DNA from: an uncultured Eubacteriales bacterium | Lineage (GTDB): Bacteria; Bacillota; Clostridia; Oscillospirales; Oscillospiraceae | NCBI GenBank assembly: GCA_959602365.1 | Contig: CAUGSS010000003.1 | Location: forward strand, 1 to 64,000 | Direction: 5' to 3' | Length of the DNA stretch: 64,000 nucleotides | Shown here: in pieces, positions 24,069-32,141 of the stretch | Numbering within the stretch: the stretch's first letter is position 1 | How the letters are laid out: every line of letters starts with the position of its first letter | Program-made: the position numbers and the translations under genes | The notes under the pieces: model-generated | What the model was told of the DNA's origin: nothing | The model's database searches: none | What the model saw: only the letters and a program-made list of their open reading frames with translations

Positions 24069-24812
24069 ATGTCCGGACATTCCAAGTGGCATAATATTCA
24101 GAAGACCAAAGGCGCGGCGGATGCCAAGCGCTCTGCCACCTTTACCAAGATTGCCAAGGAGATGATTGTGGCAGTCAAACAGGGCGGGAGCGGCGATCCC
24201 AAAAACAATTCCCGTCTGGCTACCATCATTGCCAAGGCCAAGGCGGCCAACATGCCCAACGACAACATCAAGCGCACCATCGAAAAAGCCCTGGGCGCCG
24301 GCAGCAGCGACAACTATGAGGCGCTGACCTATGAGGGCTACGGCCCCTCCGGCGTGGCGGTCATTGTGGAGACGCTGACCGACAACCGCAACCGCACCGC
24401 CCCCAATGTGCGGCATCTGTTTGACAAGTACAACGGAAATCTGGGCGCAGCCGGATGTGTCTCCTGGTCCTTCGACCGCAAGGGTGTGATTGTCATCGAC
24501 AATGAAGAAGGGGAACTGGATGAAGACACCGTCATGATGGATGCCTTGGAGGCGGGGGCCGACGATCTGAAGAATGAGGGGGATGTGTTCACCGTTTACA
24601 CCGATCCCGATGTGTTCAACGAGGTCAATGCCGCTCTGGAGGCCAAGGGTTACACTTTTGTCAGCGCCCAGATTGAAATGGTGCCCCAGAACTATGTGAA
24701 GCTGACCAGCGAGCAGGATATCAAGAATATGACCCGCCTGATCGAGCTGCTGGAAGAGGACGACGATGTCCAGAACGTCTGGCACAACTGGGAGCAGGAC
24801 AGCGAGGGCTGA
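24069..24812 (+). CDS. yebC: YebC/PmpR family DNA-binding / translation-associated protein
   Basis: The 247 residues begin with the diagnostic SGHSKWHNIQ..K...DAKR and contain the GGSGDPKNNSRLATIIAKAKAANMPNDNI and YEGYGPSGVA.IVE blocks. YebC proteins were described as transcription regulators; recent work links the family to resolving ribosome stalling at proline stretches. TTAGGAGGATG precedes the ATG at 24069. It sits alone between recN and a terminator, at a synteny break relative to Bacillus. Confidence 0.94.
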   Translation: MSGHSKWHNIQKTKGAADAKRSATFTKIAKEMIVAVKQGGSGDPKNNSRLATIIAKAKAANMPNDNIKRTIEKALGAGSSDNYEALTYEGYGPSGVAVIVETLTDNRNRTAPNVRHLFDKYNGNLGAAGCVSWSFDRKGVIVIDNEEGELDEDTVMMDALEAGADDLKNEGDVFTVYTDPDVFNEVNAALEAKGYTFVSAQIEMVPQNYVKLTSEQDIKNMTRLIELLEEDDDVQNVWHNWEQDSEG

Positions 24813-24850
24813 GCGCCTGTCCGCTGCCGCTTATTTGCACATATAAACAC

Positions 24851-24889
24851 AAAAAAGCCGCTCTTTTGCCTGGGCAAAAGAGCGGCTTT
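24851..24889 (-). terminator. terminator between yebC and the aldehyde dehydrogenase
   Basis: Long stem 24854-24868 / 24875-24889 with a CCTGGG loop. The A-run at 24851-24856 gives six T residues on the minus strand, so it best terminates the dehydrogenase gene, but it may serve yebC too. Confidence 0.85.
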
Positions 24890-24915
24890 GTCACAAAGGA
24901 GAGGGAAACTGTATT

Positions 24916-26400
24916 TTACTGAGCGGGATAAAAACCGCTGGGAACTTCGTTGAGGTTGATCATGATATTTTTCTTCTGGGAATAGGCGTCCAGAATGCTC
25001 AGATCATTTTCGCGTCCGATGCCGGAGCGCTTATAGCCGCCGAAGGGGGCGCCGGCGGGAATCTGATTGTAGGTGTTGACCCACATGCGGCCGGTCTCCA
25101 CCGCCTGGGCAACCCGGATCGCCCGGTTGATGTCCCGGGTCCAGACAGCACCGCCCAGGCCATAGGTGGAGTCGTTGGCCATGGCGATGACTTCCTCCTC
25201 GGTTTTGAACTTGATTACCACGGCTACTGGCCCGAAAATCTCCTCCTGGGCGACCTGCATGTCGTTGGTGACACCGGTAATCAGTGTGGGCTGCATAAAG
25301 CAGCCGTCGGCGCAGCCGCCTTCCGTATAGCGTGCCCCGCCGCAGGCGATGGTGGCTCCCTCTGCCTTGGCGATGTCGATGTACTTCAAAATCTTGCGCA
25401 CCTGACCCTCGTTGATCTGGGCGCCCATCTGGGTGTTGGGATCCAGGGGATTGCCCACCTTCACCTTGCGGAAGGCTTCCACGGCGGCGGCTACAAATTT
25501 GTCATAAATGCCTTCCTGGACGAAAACCCGGCTTCCGGCGCAGCATACTTGGCCCTGGTTGAAGAGAATGCCCAGCTGAACCCCGTCGATGGCCATGTCC
25601 CACTGGCAGTCATCAAAATAGATATTGGCGCTTTTACCGCCCAGTTCCAGCGTGGCGGGAATCAGCCGGTCTGCCGCAGCTTTGGCCACGCTGACGCCCA
25701 CTTCGGTGGAGCCGGTAAAGGCCAGCTTGCGGAAGCCCGGGTGTTCCAGCATGTATTGGCCCGACTTGCTTCCGGCGCCGGTGATGATATTGACGACACC
25801 GGCGGGCAGCAGGTCCTGGATGAGTTCCATGAAGACCAGGATGCTCAGGGGCGTGACAGAGGAGGGCTTGAAGACAATGCAGTTGCCCGTTGCCAGGGCA
25901 GGCGCCAGCTTCCAGGCGGCCATCAGGAACGGGAAATTCCAGGGGACGATTTGGCCCACAACCCCCAGAGGCTCCCGAAGCACCAGGCTCATGTAGTTGC
26001 CGTCCAGCACTGTGGCGGTTCCCTGGTTTGTGCGGACAGCACCGGCATAGTAGCGGAAATGATCTGAGGCATAGGGCACGTCAATGGCGGTCGTTTCCCG
26101 AATGGGCTTGCCGTTGTCCATGCTCTCCACCTGGGCCAGCAGCTGCGCGTTTGCATCGATGCGGTCGGCAATTTTCATCAAGATGTCGGAGCGCTGGATG
26201 GGGGAGACCGACTTCCAGGCGGGGTAAGCGGCCCAGGCGGCACTGACTGCCGCATCTACGTCAGCCTTGGTCGCCTCGGCACACTGTGCCAGCACTTGCC
26301 CTGTGGCGGGGTTGGTGGTGGTAAAGACTCCGCCGTCGGAGGCCGGCACCCACTTCCCGCCGATATAGAGGTCATAACGTTCTTTCAGCTTGCAGTCCAT
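24916..26400 (-). CDS. NAD(P)-dependent aldehyde dehydrogenase
   Basis: A 494-residue member of the classical ALDH superfamily that oxidises an aldehyde to its acid. It has the PWNFP motif (Asn156 region), FKPS with Lys178, FTGSTEVG for cofactor binding, the base Glu252 in LELGGKS and catalytic Cys286 in GQVCCAGSR, followed by EEIFGPV. It resembles betaine/gamma-aminobutyraldehyde-type dehydrogenases, but the substrate cannot be fixed from sequence. AGGAGGA precedes the ATG at 26400. The gene is divergent from a PucR-type regulator and has TATAAT on its strand at 26489-26494, overlapped upstream by a palindrome, so regulation by its neighbour is likely. Confidence 0.88.
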   Translation of the reverse strand: MDCKLKERYDLYIGGKWVPASDGGVFTTTNPATGQVLAQCAEATKADVDAAVSAAWAAYPAWKSVSPIQRSDILMKIADRIDANAQLLAQVESMDNGKPIRETTAIDVPYASDHFRYYAGAVRTNQGTATVLDGNYMSLVLREPLGVVGQIVPWNFPFLMAAWKLAPALATGNCIVFKPSSVTPLSILVFMELIQDLLPAGVVNIITGAGSKSGQYMLEHPGFRKLAFTGSTEVGVSVAKAAADRLIPATLELGGKSANIYFDDCQWDMAIDGVQLGILFNQGQVCCAGSRVFVQEGIYDKFVAAAVEAFRKVKVGNPLDPNTQMGAQINEGQVRKILKYIDIAKAEGATIACGGARYTEGGCADGCFMQPTLITGVTNDMQVAQEEIFGPVAVVIKFKTEEEVIAMANDSTYGLGGAVWTRDINRAIRVAQAVETGRMWVNTYNQIPAGAPFGGYKRSGIGRENDLSILDAYSQKKNIMINLNEVPSGFYPAQ

Positions 26401-26515
26401 AGCAATTCCTCCTGTTCGAGTAGTTGGTCAAAGCGCACGCTGGGGCGGAAAAAGCCGCCTGCAGGGTGTAATTGTTTGGCATGGCAGTATTATAGGCGCA
26501 GTGCGGAGTGAAGTT

Positions 26516-26529
26516 CTTGTTCCGACAAG
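26516..26529. promoter_or_regulatory. candidate operator between the aldehyde dehydrogenase and PucR-type gene
   Basis: CTTGT-TCCG-ACAAG, a 5-bp perfect inverted repeat, covers the -35 area of the minus-strand promoter (TATAAT at 26489-26494; no good -35 hexamer). A weak activator-dependent promoter with a palindrome at that place fits control by the divergent regulator, but the binding site of such proteins is not known to me. Confidence 0.35.
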
Positions 26530-26691
26530 GCCATATTGATGAAAATTTTTGAATAGAAAAACAAGCAATCAGCTTTAATTTGTGATAAAATTTAAGGGGT
26601 ATTTATAGTGCTTCAGAGTTTGCGCCGCGAAAGGCGGAGTGTTCAGCGGAAAGGGAGGTTCATTCCAGCTGTGAAAGAGGAGACACGTGAT

Positions 26692-27963
26692 ATGCGGGTG
26701 GGGGAAGCGTGCAGGCGCTTTCTGGATGTAATTGACCAAAATGGCGTGCAGCCGTTGATCCGGGCGGCTTCCGAGTTTTTTGGCGCGCCGGTGCTGTTGA
26801 CGGACGGGCTGTTTCACATCCGTTCGGTCTGGCCCCGGGAGGGGACCGGCGTGGAGGAGCTGGATGAGAGCATCCGGCATAATGCCATCAAGGCGGAACG
26901 GGAGTGGAAGATTTTAGACGAAAATCTGAAGGGCGGCAAGGAGTTCTATGAGCCTTTTTACGCCTCCACCGGGACCTGTGCCCCGCTGCCGCGGCTGTAC
27001 GGCGAGTTGGTCTGGGAGAACGAGGTGCTGGGGCATGTGATCGTTTACCTGGGCCAGATTCCGTTTCGGCAGGAGGATCTGGAGATTGTCCGCAAGTTGG
27101 TCAGCCTGCTGTCCATCAAGCTGATCCGCAGACAGGCGGGAATGGACCGCTGGACGGCCACGCTGCAGGCAAAGCTGGAAGTGCTGCTGGATCCGAGCAC
27201 ACCGCCTCAGGTGTGCCAGCCCGCCGTGGAGCTGTTGGGCCAGGAAATCAAAGGGGAGTATGGTGTTATGGTAACCACTATTGGCGCCAGACCCTCCCAA
27301 AAAGCCTTTGCGGATTACGCAGTGGCCCAGATCCAGCAGCAGTTTCGCAATGTGGTGGTGTTGGTCTACGACCGGACCATTGTCACACTGCTGGGCGAGG
27401 TCAAGCGCAATGCGGTGGACGGCCAGCTTCGGCCGGAAAACAACAGCTTGGTGCGGTGGCTGTTCCAGTATTTTGGCCAGTATGATCTTGTCAGCGGTTT
27501 GAGCGATTCCTTTTCTGACTTGAACGAGCTGTATCTCCACTATCGCCGGGCACTGCTGACTGCCCGGATGGCCGAGCGGCTCAAGGGCAGGAAAAACGGG
27601 GTGTTTCGGGATTTTATGCCCCTCCCCATGCTGGCTGCGGTGCTGGAGACGGAAACCGCGGAGACCTTTGTGGCGCCGGTGTTGTATGAGATCCGTGACT
27701 ATGACCGGGCCAACCAGACGGAGTATTTTCCCACCATTTTTCAATACGCGGTCTGCCTCGGGGATAAGGACGCGGCTGCGGCCGGTCTGTCCATCCATAA
27801 AAATACGCTGTCCTACCGGCTGAACCGGATCACAGAGCTGTTCCAGGTGGACTTTTCAGACCGCCGCGCCCGGCTTAACCTGGAGCTGAGCTGCTTCTTG
27901 TGGTATTTGACCCAGGATACGGATCGGCTGCCCCATCCAGGCAGTATTTTTTCCGGGCAGTAA
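26692..27963 (+). CDS. PucR/CdaR-type transcriptional regulator
   Basis: The C-terminal 60 residues hold the PucR helix-turn-helix (AAAGLSIHKNTLSYRLNRITELFQ), which binds DNA in sugar-diacid, purine and similar regulators. The middle (about 150-330) resembles the GGDEF-like sensor region of that family, and the N-terminus lacks an obvious membrane span. The ATG at 26692 with AGAGGAG nine bases upstream is chosen; it gives 423 residues. GTG at 26671 (GGGAGG, 12-base spacing) and GTG at 26608 are further in-frame options, but a TAAAAT box at 26586-26591 would start RNA close to 26598 and disfavors the last. It is divergent from the dehydrogenase and probably controls it. Confidence 0.82.
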   Translation: MRVGEACRRFLDVIDQNGVQPLIRAASEFFGAPVLLTDGLFHIRSVWPREGTGVEELDESIRHNAIKAEREWKILDENLKGGKEFYEPFYASTGTCAPLPRLYGELVWENEVLGHVIVYLGQIPFRQEDLEIVRKLVSLLSIKLIRRQAGMDRWTATLQAKLEVLLDPSTPPQVCQPAVELLGQEIKGEYGVMVTTIGARPSQKAFADYAVAQIQQQFRNVVVLVYDRTIVTLLGEVKRNAVDGQLRPENNSLVRWLFQYFGQYDLVSGLSDSFSDLNELYLHYRRALLTARMAERLKGRKNGVFRDFMPLPMLAAVLETETAETFVAPVLYEIRDYDRANQTEYFPTIFQYAVCLGDKDAAAAGLSIHKNTLSYRLNRITELFQVDFSDRRARLNLELSCFLWYLTQDTDRLPHPGSIFSGQ

Positions 27964-28058
27964 CGCGCATTACTGGGTGGAAATCCCCATAAAATGACCC
28001 TGGAGCTGCAAGTGAAAAAAGAGAATCTTTACGGTCAAAAAAATTTTTGAAAAAGGTA

Positions 28059-28087
28059 GTGCAATTTGGAAAAATGTGCGCTATAAT
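28059..28087 (+). promoter_or_regulatory. promoter of the thiolase gene
   Basis: TATAAT at 28082-28087 with a weak -35 (GTGCAA, 28059-28064) at 17 bases. The region 27963-28080 is AT-rich and otherwise empty. Confidence 0.55.
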
Positions 28088-28096
28088 AGAATCACT

Positions 28097-28109
28097 TTGG
28101 TAAAACCAA
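28097..28109. promoter_or_regulatory. palindrome at the thiolase transcription start
   Basis: TTGGT-AAA-ACCAA lies about 10 bases after the -10 box, where a repressor would block transcription. No regulator can be assigned. Confidence 0.3.
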
Positions 28110-28159
28110 TTTCAAATCTGTACTTACCACTAAAAAATCATATTTGGAGGTAAAACAAA

Positions 28160-29386
28160 ATGAGCTATCCTGTTATTGTGGCTTATGGCCGCACCGCCTG
28201 CACCCGTGCCCGCAAGGGCGGTCTGCACGATGTCCACCCCGTGGACTACTCCGCCGTCGCTCTGAAGGGCGTCATCGAGAAGGTCCCCTATGTTGCTGAG
28301 CACATTGAGGACATCGGCGATGTCATCACCGGCTGCGCCATGCACATCAACCAGATGAACATGAACGCCTCCCGTCTGATCGTCAATCGCGCCGGCGGCA
28401 CCGCCTGGGACTGCATCCCCGCTCAGACCATCAACCGCTTCTGCTCCTCCGGCCTGCAGGCCATCTCCACCGTGGTCAACGCCATCACCGCTGGCCAGTA
28501 CAAGGTGGGCATCGCCGGCGGCTGCGAGTACATGACCGGCTGCTTTACCCCCTATGATTTCGCCACCTATGGCAACAAGTGGATCATCGATAACTATCCC
28601 GGCGGCTACATGAGCATGGGCCAGACCGCTGAGAACGTGGCCAACGACTACGGCTTCACCCGCGAGGAGATGGACGAGATGGCGCTGGAGTCCCACACCC
28701 GCGCCGCCCAGGCCCGTCTGCACGGCAAGCTGGCTCCCTCCATCATCCCCTACACCAAGGAGGACGGCACTGTCGTCGATTATGATGACGGCATCCTGGC
28801 CGAGATGGACGGCACCCTGAAGACCTCCATGGAGAAGATGGCCGGCCTGAAGACCTGCTTCGTGGCCGCTGAGGACGGCGGCAAGGTCACCGCTGCCACC
28901 TCCTCTCAGACCACCGACGCCGCCGCCTATGTGATGATCATGGACAGCGACTATGCCGCTGAGCATGGCATCAAGCCCATCGCCAAGATGATCGCTTTCC
29001 AGGTCGCCGGCTGCGACGCCACCCGCATGGGCATGGGTCCGGTCTATGCCATTCCCAAGGCCCTGAAGCAGGCCGGCTTCTCCTCTGTCAAGGATATGGA
29101 CGTCATCGAGCTGAACGAGGCCTTTGCTTCCCAGGCCATGGCCTGCGTGAAGAACGTGGTCAAGAACCCCATGCTGGACGGCTTCCAGGAGATGTGGGAC
29201 GCCAAGAAGGTCAACCCCTATGGCGGCGCTATGGCTCTGGGCCATCCCATGGGCGCTACCGGCGCTTTCCTGACCTGCAAGGCTCTGGACTACCTGCGTG
29301 ATCCTGAGACCGCCGGCAAGTACGGCATGGTCACCATGTGCATTGGCGGCGGCATGGGCGCTGCCGGCATCTACGAGATGCTGTAA
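28160..29386 (+). CDS. thiolase (acetyl-CoA C-acetyltransferase)
   Basis: The 408-residue enzyme has the three thiolase signatures: nucleophile Cys95 in INRFCSSGLQ, His362 in GHPMGATGA and Cys394 in CIGGGMGA, plus NEAFA. Thiolases condense two acetyl-CoA to acetoacetyl-CoA, the entry to butyrate formation in this bacterial group, or run beta-oxidation in reverse; the direction is inferred. Codons end almost always in C or G with strong preference for GGC, GCC, AAG and CTG, unlike its neighbours, so it is probably among the most highly expressed proteins. TTGGAGG precedes the ATG at 28160. It is monocistronic; no hydroxybutyryl-CoA or crotonase genes are adjacent. Confidence 0.92.
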   Translation: MSYPVIVAYGRTACTRARKGGLHDVHPVDYSAVALKGVIEKVPYVAEHIEDIGDVITGCAMHINQMNMNASRLIVNRAGGTAWDCIPAQTINRFCSSGLQAISTVVNAITAGQYKVGIAGGCEYMTGCFTPYDFATYGNKWIIDNYPGGYMSMGQTAENVANDYGFTREEMDEMALESHTRAAQARLHGKLAPSIIPYTKEDGTVVDYDDGILAEMDGTLKTSMEKMAGLKTCFVAAEDGGKVTAATSSQTTDAAAYVMIMDSDYAAEHGIKPIAKMIAFQVAGCDATRMGMGPVYAIPKALKQAGFSSVKDMDVIELNEAFASQAMACVKNVVKNPMLDGFQEMWDAKKVNPYGGAMALGHPMGATGAFLTCKALDYLRDPETAGKYGMVTMCIGGGMGAAGIYEML

Positions 29387-29420
29387 GCCAAAATCTGTTG
29401 GCAAACTATCATTGAATCAG

Positions 29421-29456
29421 AGACACCGGGGTTCGCTGAGAGCCCCGGTGTCTTTT
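29421..29456 (+). terminator. terminator of the thiolase gene
   Basis: Eleven-base perfect stem 29421-29431 / 29443-29453 with an 11-base loop and TTTT, 35 bases after the stop. Confidence 0.85.
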
Positions 29457-29462
29457 GAACTG

Positions 29463-29501
29463 AAAACGCCGCGAAGGAACAGAATGGTTCCTCCGCGGCG
29501 T
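29463..29501 (-). terminator. terminator of rnpB
   Basis: A stem of 8 plus 6 pairs (ACGCCGCG...CGCGGCGT with inner AGGAAC/GTTCCT, 29466-29501). On the minus strand the T residues at 29463-29466 follow, just past the RNase P RNA 3' end. It faces the thiolase terminator. Confidence 0.8.
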
Positions 29502-29511
29502 CTGTCTGTCA

Positions 29512-29924
29512 GATGCAAGCAGGCCTATAAGCCGGGTTCTGTCTTGACAGCCATCTATCTCGACCTGACGTTGCCGCCAGGCTCTAGCTACCTCCTCGGA
29601 GACGGCCGGGCCGACCACATGTCTCCTCCACGGTATTGCTCCGGGATAGAGTTTACAGGGCTGAGCTGTTCCCAGTCAGCCGGTGAGCTCTTACCTCGCC
29701 TTTCCACCCTTACCGGACCGGGCCAGATGCGCTACCAGCGATGCGTCTGCGGCATCAAAAAAAGTTGACATAGCGATGGCCAACAGCCGGCGGTATATTT
29801 CTGTTGCACTTGTCCTGAAGTCGCCTTCGGCGGGTGTTACCCGTTATCCTTGCCCTATGGAGCCCGGACTTTCCTCACGCTGGGCCGTTGGGCCTTTGCG
29901 CGCGGCTGTCCAGCCTGCTTGCCC
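29512..29924 (-). ncRNA. rnpB: RNase P RNA, class A
   Basis: This is the catalytic RNA that trims tRNA 5' ends. On the minus strand the conserved landmarks appear in order: GAGGAAAGTCCGGGCTCC (near 29863-29880), an ACAGAAAnnnACCGCC-type segment (CR-II), GGTAAGGGTGGAAAGGCGAGGTAAGAGCTCACC (in parts, near 29686-29720), and ACAGAACCCGGCTTA at the 3' side. The ends pair as helix P1: 29913-29922 with 29515-29524. Length is about 413 bases. Ends are estimated from P1 and the promoter. Bacillus has class B; class A fits the Clostridia. Open frames across this region on either strand are not genes. Confidence 0.95.
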
Positions 29925-29928
29925 GATT

Positions 29929-29957
29929 ATTTTACCCAAACTGGAGCCGGTTGTCAA
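29929..29957 (-). promoter_or_regulatory. sigma-A promoter of rnpB
   Basis: On the minus strand TTGACA (29952-29957), 17-base spacer, TAAAAT (29929-29934). The start would be near 29922, at the beginning of helix P1. Confidence 0.9.
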
Positions 29958-30039
29958 ATCAGGCTCCGGGGAAGGGGGAAGGCGCTGCGGCCGCACGTCT
30001 GGAAAGCCTGATTTTGACTCGTTTTTTTGAAAAAACTCC

Positions 30040-30068
30040 TTGCAATCCGCGCTGGAGCATGATATAAT
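30040..30068 (+). promoter_or_regulatory. sigma-A promoter of rplS
   Basis: TTGCAA (30040-30045), 17-base spacer, TATAAT (30063-30068), about 80 bases before the gene. Confidence 0.85.
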
Positions 30069-30074
30069 GCCTTG

Positions 30075-30149
30075 GTTAATAAAGGGTGGTCCTCTGCGCT
30101 TTTTTTCATGACAGCCGCATGAACGCCTATAAAACAGGAGGAAAACGCA
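30075..30149 (+). promoter_or_regulatory. 5' leader of rplS, possible L19 leader
   Basis: A leader of about 75 bases precedes rplS and contains TCATG (30106-30110) paired with CATGA (30118-30122) and an upstream GC-rich segment. Firmicutes rplS genes often carry a small autoregulatory leader RNA; I cannot verify the consensus here. Confidence 0.35.
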
Positions 30150-30494
30150 ATGAGCAATCTGATCGATGTCCTGGACGCCCAGAACGTCAAGAGCGAGCAG
30201 CCCGAGATCGAGATCGGCAGCACTGTTCGGGTGCATATCAAGATCAAGGAGGGCTCCAAGGAGCGTATCCAGGTCTTTGAGGGCACTGTGATCGCCAAGA
30301 AGCACGGTGGTGTGAACGAGACCTTCACCGTTCGCCGCATCTCCTATGGTGTGGGCGTGGAGAAGGTGTTCCCCGTCCATTCTCCCAATGTGGTCAAGGT
30401 GGAGACCGTCCGTAAGGGCAGAGTCCGCCGGGCCAAGCTGTATTATCTCCGCGGCCGCGTGGGTAAGGCAGCCAAGATCCAGGAGAAGCTGTAA
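30150..30494 (+). CDS. rplS: 50S ribosomal protein L19
   Basis: L19 sits at the interface of the ribosomal subunits. The 114 residues carry the family core (IEIGSTVRVHIKIKEGSKERIQVFEGTVIAKK in parts, TFTVRRISYGVGVEKVFPVHSP, RRAKLYYLRGRVGKAAKI). ACAGGAGG precedes the ATG at 30150. Unlike in many bacteria, trmD and rpsP are not just upstream; rnpB is. It has its own promoter and terminator and a codon bias for high expression. Confidence 0.97.
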   Translation: MSNLIDVLDAQNVKSEQPEIEIGSTVRVHIKIKEGSKERIQVFEGTVIAKKHGGVNETFTVRRISYGVGVEKVFPVHSPNVVKVETVRKGRVRRAKLYYLRGRVGKAAKIQEKL

Positions 30495-30512
30495 TTCCTC
30501 GGCGCAAACATG

Positions 30513-30535
30513 GGAGCGGGCAACCGCTCCTTTTT
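30513..30535 (+). terminator. terminator of rplS
   Basis: Seven-base stem 30513-30519 / 30524-30530 with a GCAA tetraloop and TTTTT. Confidence 0.9.
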
Positions 30536-30681
30536 GCGTATTATGCGGCCTTCGTTCTGTATTGAACTGGGGGAAGGGTCTTTATAACGGCGCTCAGGCA
30601 GCAATTCCGTTCCGATTTTATCAGTTTGATTGATGATTATATTCTGCAAGAGAAATCAACGTTTACGGCAGGTGAGAGACA

Positions 30682-31542
30682 ATGAACGTGCAGTGGTATC
30701 CCGGCCATATGGCCAAGACCCGGCGGATGATCGGGGAAAATCTGAAACTGGTGGACGCGGTGGCGGAGATTGTGGACGCCCGCATTCCCATCTCCAGCCG
30801 CAACCCGGATATTGACGGGCTGGTGGGCGCAAAGCCACGGCTTATCATCCTGAACCGGGCGGACCAGGCGGACCCCGCCGGCAATCAGGCCTGGAGCGCC
30901 TATTTTAAGGCCCAGGGCTTTGCGGTGCTGGAGACCGACGCCAACTCGGGCAAGGGGGTGGGCCAGTTCGCCCCGGCGGTGCGCGCCTTGCTGAAGGACC
31001 AGATCGCTGCCTGGATCGCCAAGGGCCAGGTGGGCCGGCAGGTCCGGGCTATGGTGGTGGGAGTCCCCAACGTGGGCAAGTCCACCTTTATCAACAAGGT
31101 GGCCCGGCGCAAGTCTGCCGCCGCCCAGAACCGACCGGGCGTCACCCGGGGCAAGCAGTGGGTCAATGTGGATAAAGGCCTGGAGCTGTTGGACACCCCG
31201 GGTATCCTGTGGCCCAAGTTTGAAGATCAGTCTATCGGTCTGCACCTGGCTTATACCGGGGCGGTCAAGGATGAAGTGATGGATCTGGAGGAGCTGGCCT
31301 CCGGCCTGATGGCCCTGTTGGCCCAGCGCTATCCCAGTGCGGTGCAGGCCCGCTATAAGATTGAGATTCCGGAGGGCGCCCAGGGCTGGGAGCTGCTGGA
31401 GGCCGCCGGCCGCCGTCGGGGCTTTTTGATCTCCGGCGGAGAGGTGGACCTGGAGCGGATGAGCCGGGTGCTGCTGGAGGAGTACCGCTCCTGCAAGCTG
31501 GGCCGGTTCACCCTGGAGCGGCCGGAGGAGATCCGGCCATGA
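30682..31542 (+). CDS. rbgA: ribosome biogenesis GTPase RbgA (YlqF)
   Basis: RbgA drives a late step in 50S subunit assembly. The GTPase motifs are circularly permuted, as in the family: NRAD (G4, 58-61) comes before GVPNVGKST (G1, 127-135) and LLDTPG (G3). The N-terminal QWYPGHMAK is a hallmark. Length is 286 residues, as expected. The ATG at 30682 follows GGTGAGAG. It overlaps rnhB by 4 bases, the usual rbgA-rnhB-yraN arrangement. Confidence 0.96.
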   Translation: MNVQWYPGHMAKTRRMIGENLKLVDAVAEIVDARIPISSRNPDIDGLVGAKPRLIILNRADQADPAGNQAWSAYFKAQGFAVLETDANSGKGVGQFAPAVRALLKDQIAAWIAKGQVGRQVRAMVVGVPNVGKSTFINKVARRKSAAAQNRPGVTRGKQWVNVDKGLELLDTPGILWPKFEDQSIGLHLAYTGAVKDEVMDLEELASGLMALLAQRYPSAVQARYKIEIPEGAQGWELLEAAGRRRGFLISGGEVDLERMSRVLLEEYRSCKLGRFTLERPEEIRP

Positions 31543-32141
31543 CCAACAGGGAATACCTCGCCCTGGAACACGAGATCCAGTCCCAGGGCTATGCCCTGGT
31601 CTGCGGGGCCGACGAGGCGGGCGCCGGCCCTTTGGCCGGGCCTGTCTATGCCGCTGCCGTCATTCTGCCGGAGGACTTCGATCTGCCCTGGCTCAATGAC
31701 TCCAAGAAAGTGACCCCCAAGCGCCGGGAGGTGCTGTTTGACCAGATCTGTACCCAGGCGGTAGCCTGGGCGGTGGCCAGCGTGGGGGAATGGGAGATCG
31801 ACGAGATCAACATCCTCAACGCCAGGCTCAAGGCCATGGATCTGGCCATCCACAAGCTGAACCCCGCGCCGGACTTTGCCCTGATCGACGGCAACCGCAA
31901 CAGCGGCATCACCATCCCGAACCGCGCCGTCGTTCACGGGGACAGCCTGTCCGCCTCCATCTCCGCTGCCTCTGTCTTGGCCAAGGTGAGCCGGGACCGG
32001 TATATGCTGGAGATGGCGAAGCGGTATCCGGAATATCATTTTGAGCGGCACAAAGGATACGGCACCAAGCTGCACTATGAGATGCTGCGGCAATACGGCC
32101 CCTGCCCGATCCACCGCCGCTCTTTTCTGAAAAACCTATGA
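31539..32141 (+). CDS. rnhB: ribonuclease HII
   Basis: RNase HII removes ribonucleotides from DNA and RNA primers. The catalytic DEDD set is visible as Asp25 and Glu26 in GADEAGAGPLAGP, Asp117 in LIDGN and Asp135 in HGDSLS, with spacings equal to the B. subtilis enzyme. The C-terminal GYGTKLHYEML and GP.PIHRRSF are typical. 200 residues. Coupled to both neighbours by ATGA overlaps. Confidence 0.96.
   Translation: MTNREYLALEHEIQSQGYALVCGADEAGAGPLAGPVYAAAVILPEDFDLPWLNDSKKVTPKRREVLFDQICTQAVAWAVASVGEWEIDEINILNARLKAMDLAIHKLNPAPDFALIDGNRNSGITIPNRAVVHGDSLSASISAASVLAKVSRDRYMLEMAKRYPEYHFERHKGYGTKLHYEMLRQYGPCPIHRRSFLKNL

Noticed and set aside
26470..26500. Sigma-54-like TGGCA element between the dehydrogenase and the regulator
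   Set aside because: The second conserved element (TTGC at proper spacing) is missing and no sigma-54 activator is present.
28130..29404. 424-codon minus-strand open frame across the thiolase gene
   Set aside because: A shadow of the strong C/G third-position bias of the thiolase; amino-acid content is Gly/His/Val-rich without motifs.
29298..29768. Plus-strand open frame running from the thiolase end into the next region
   Set aside because: It covers the RNase P RNA gene and two terminators.
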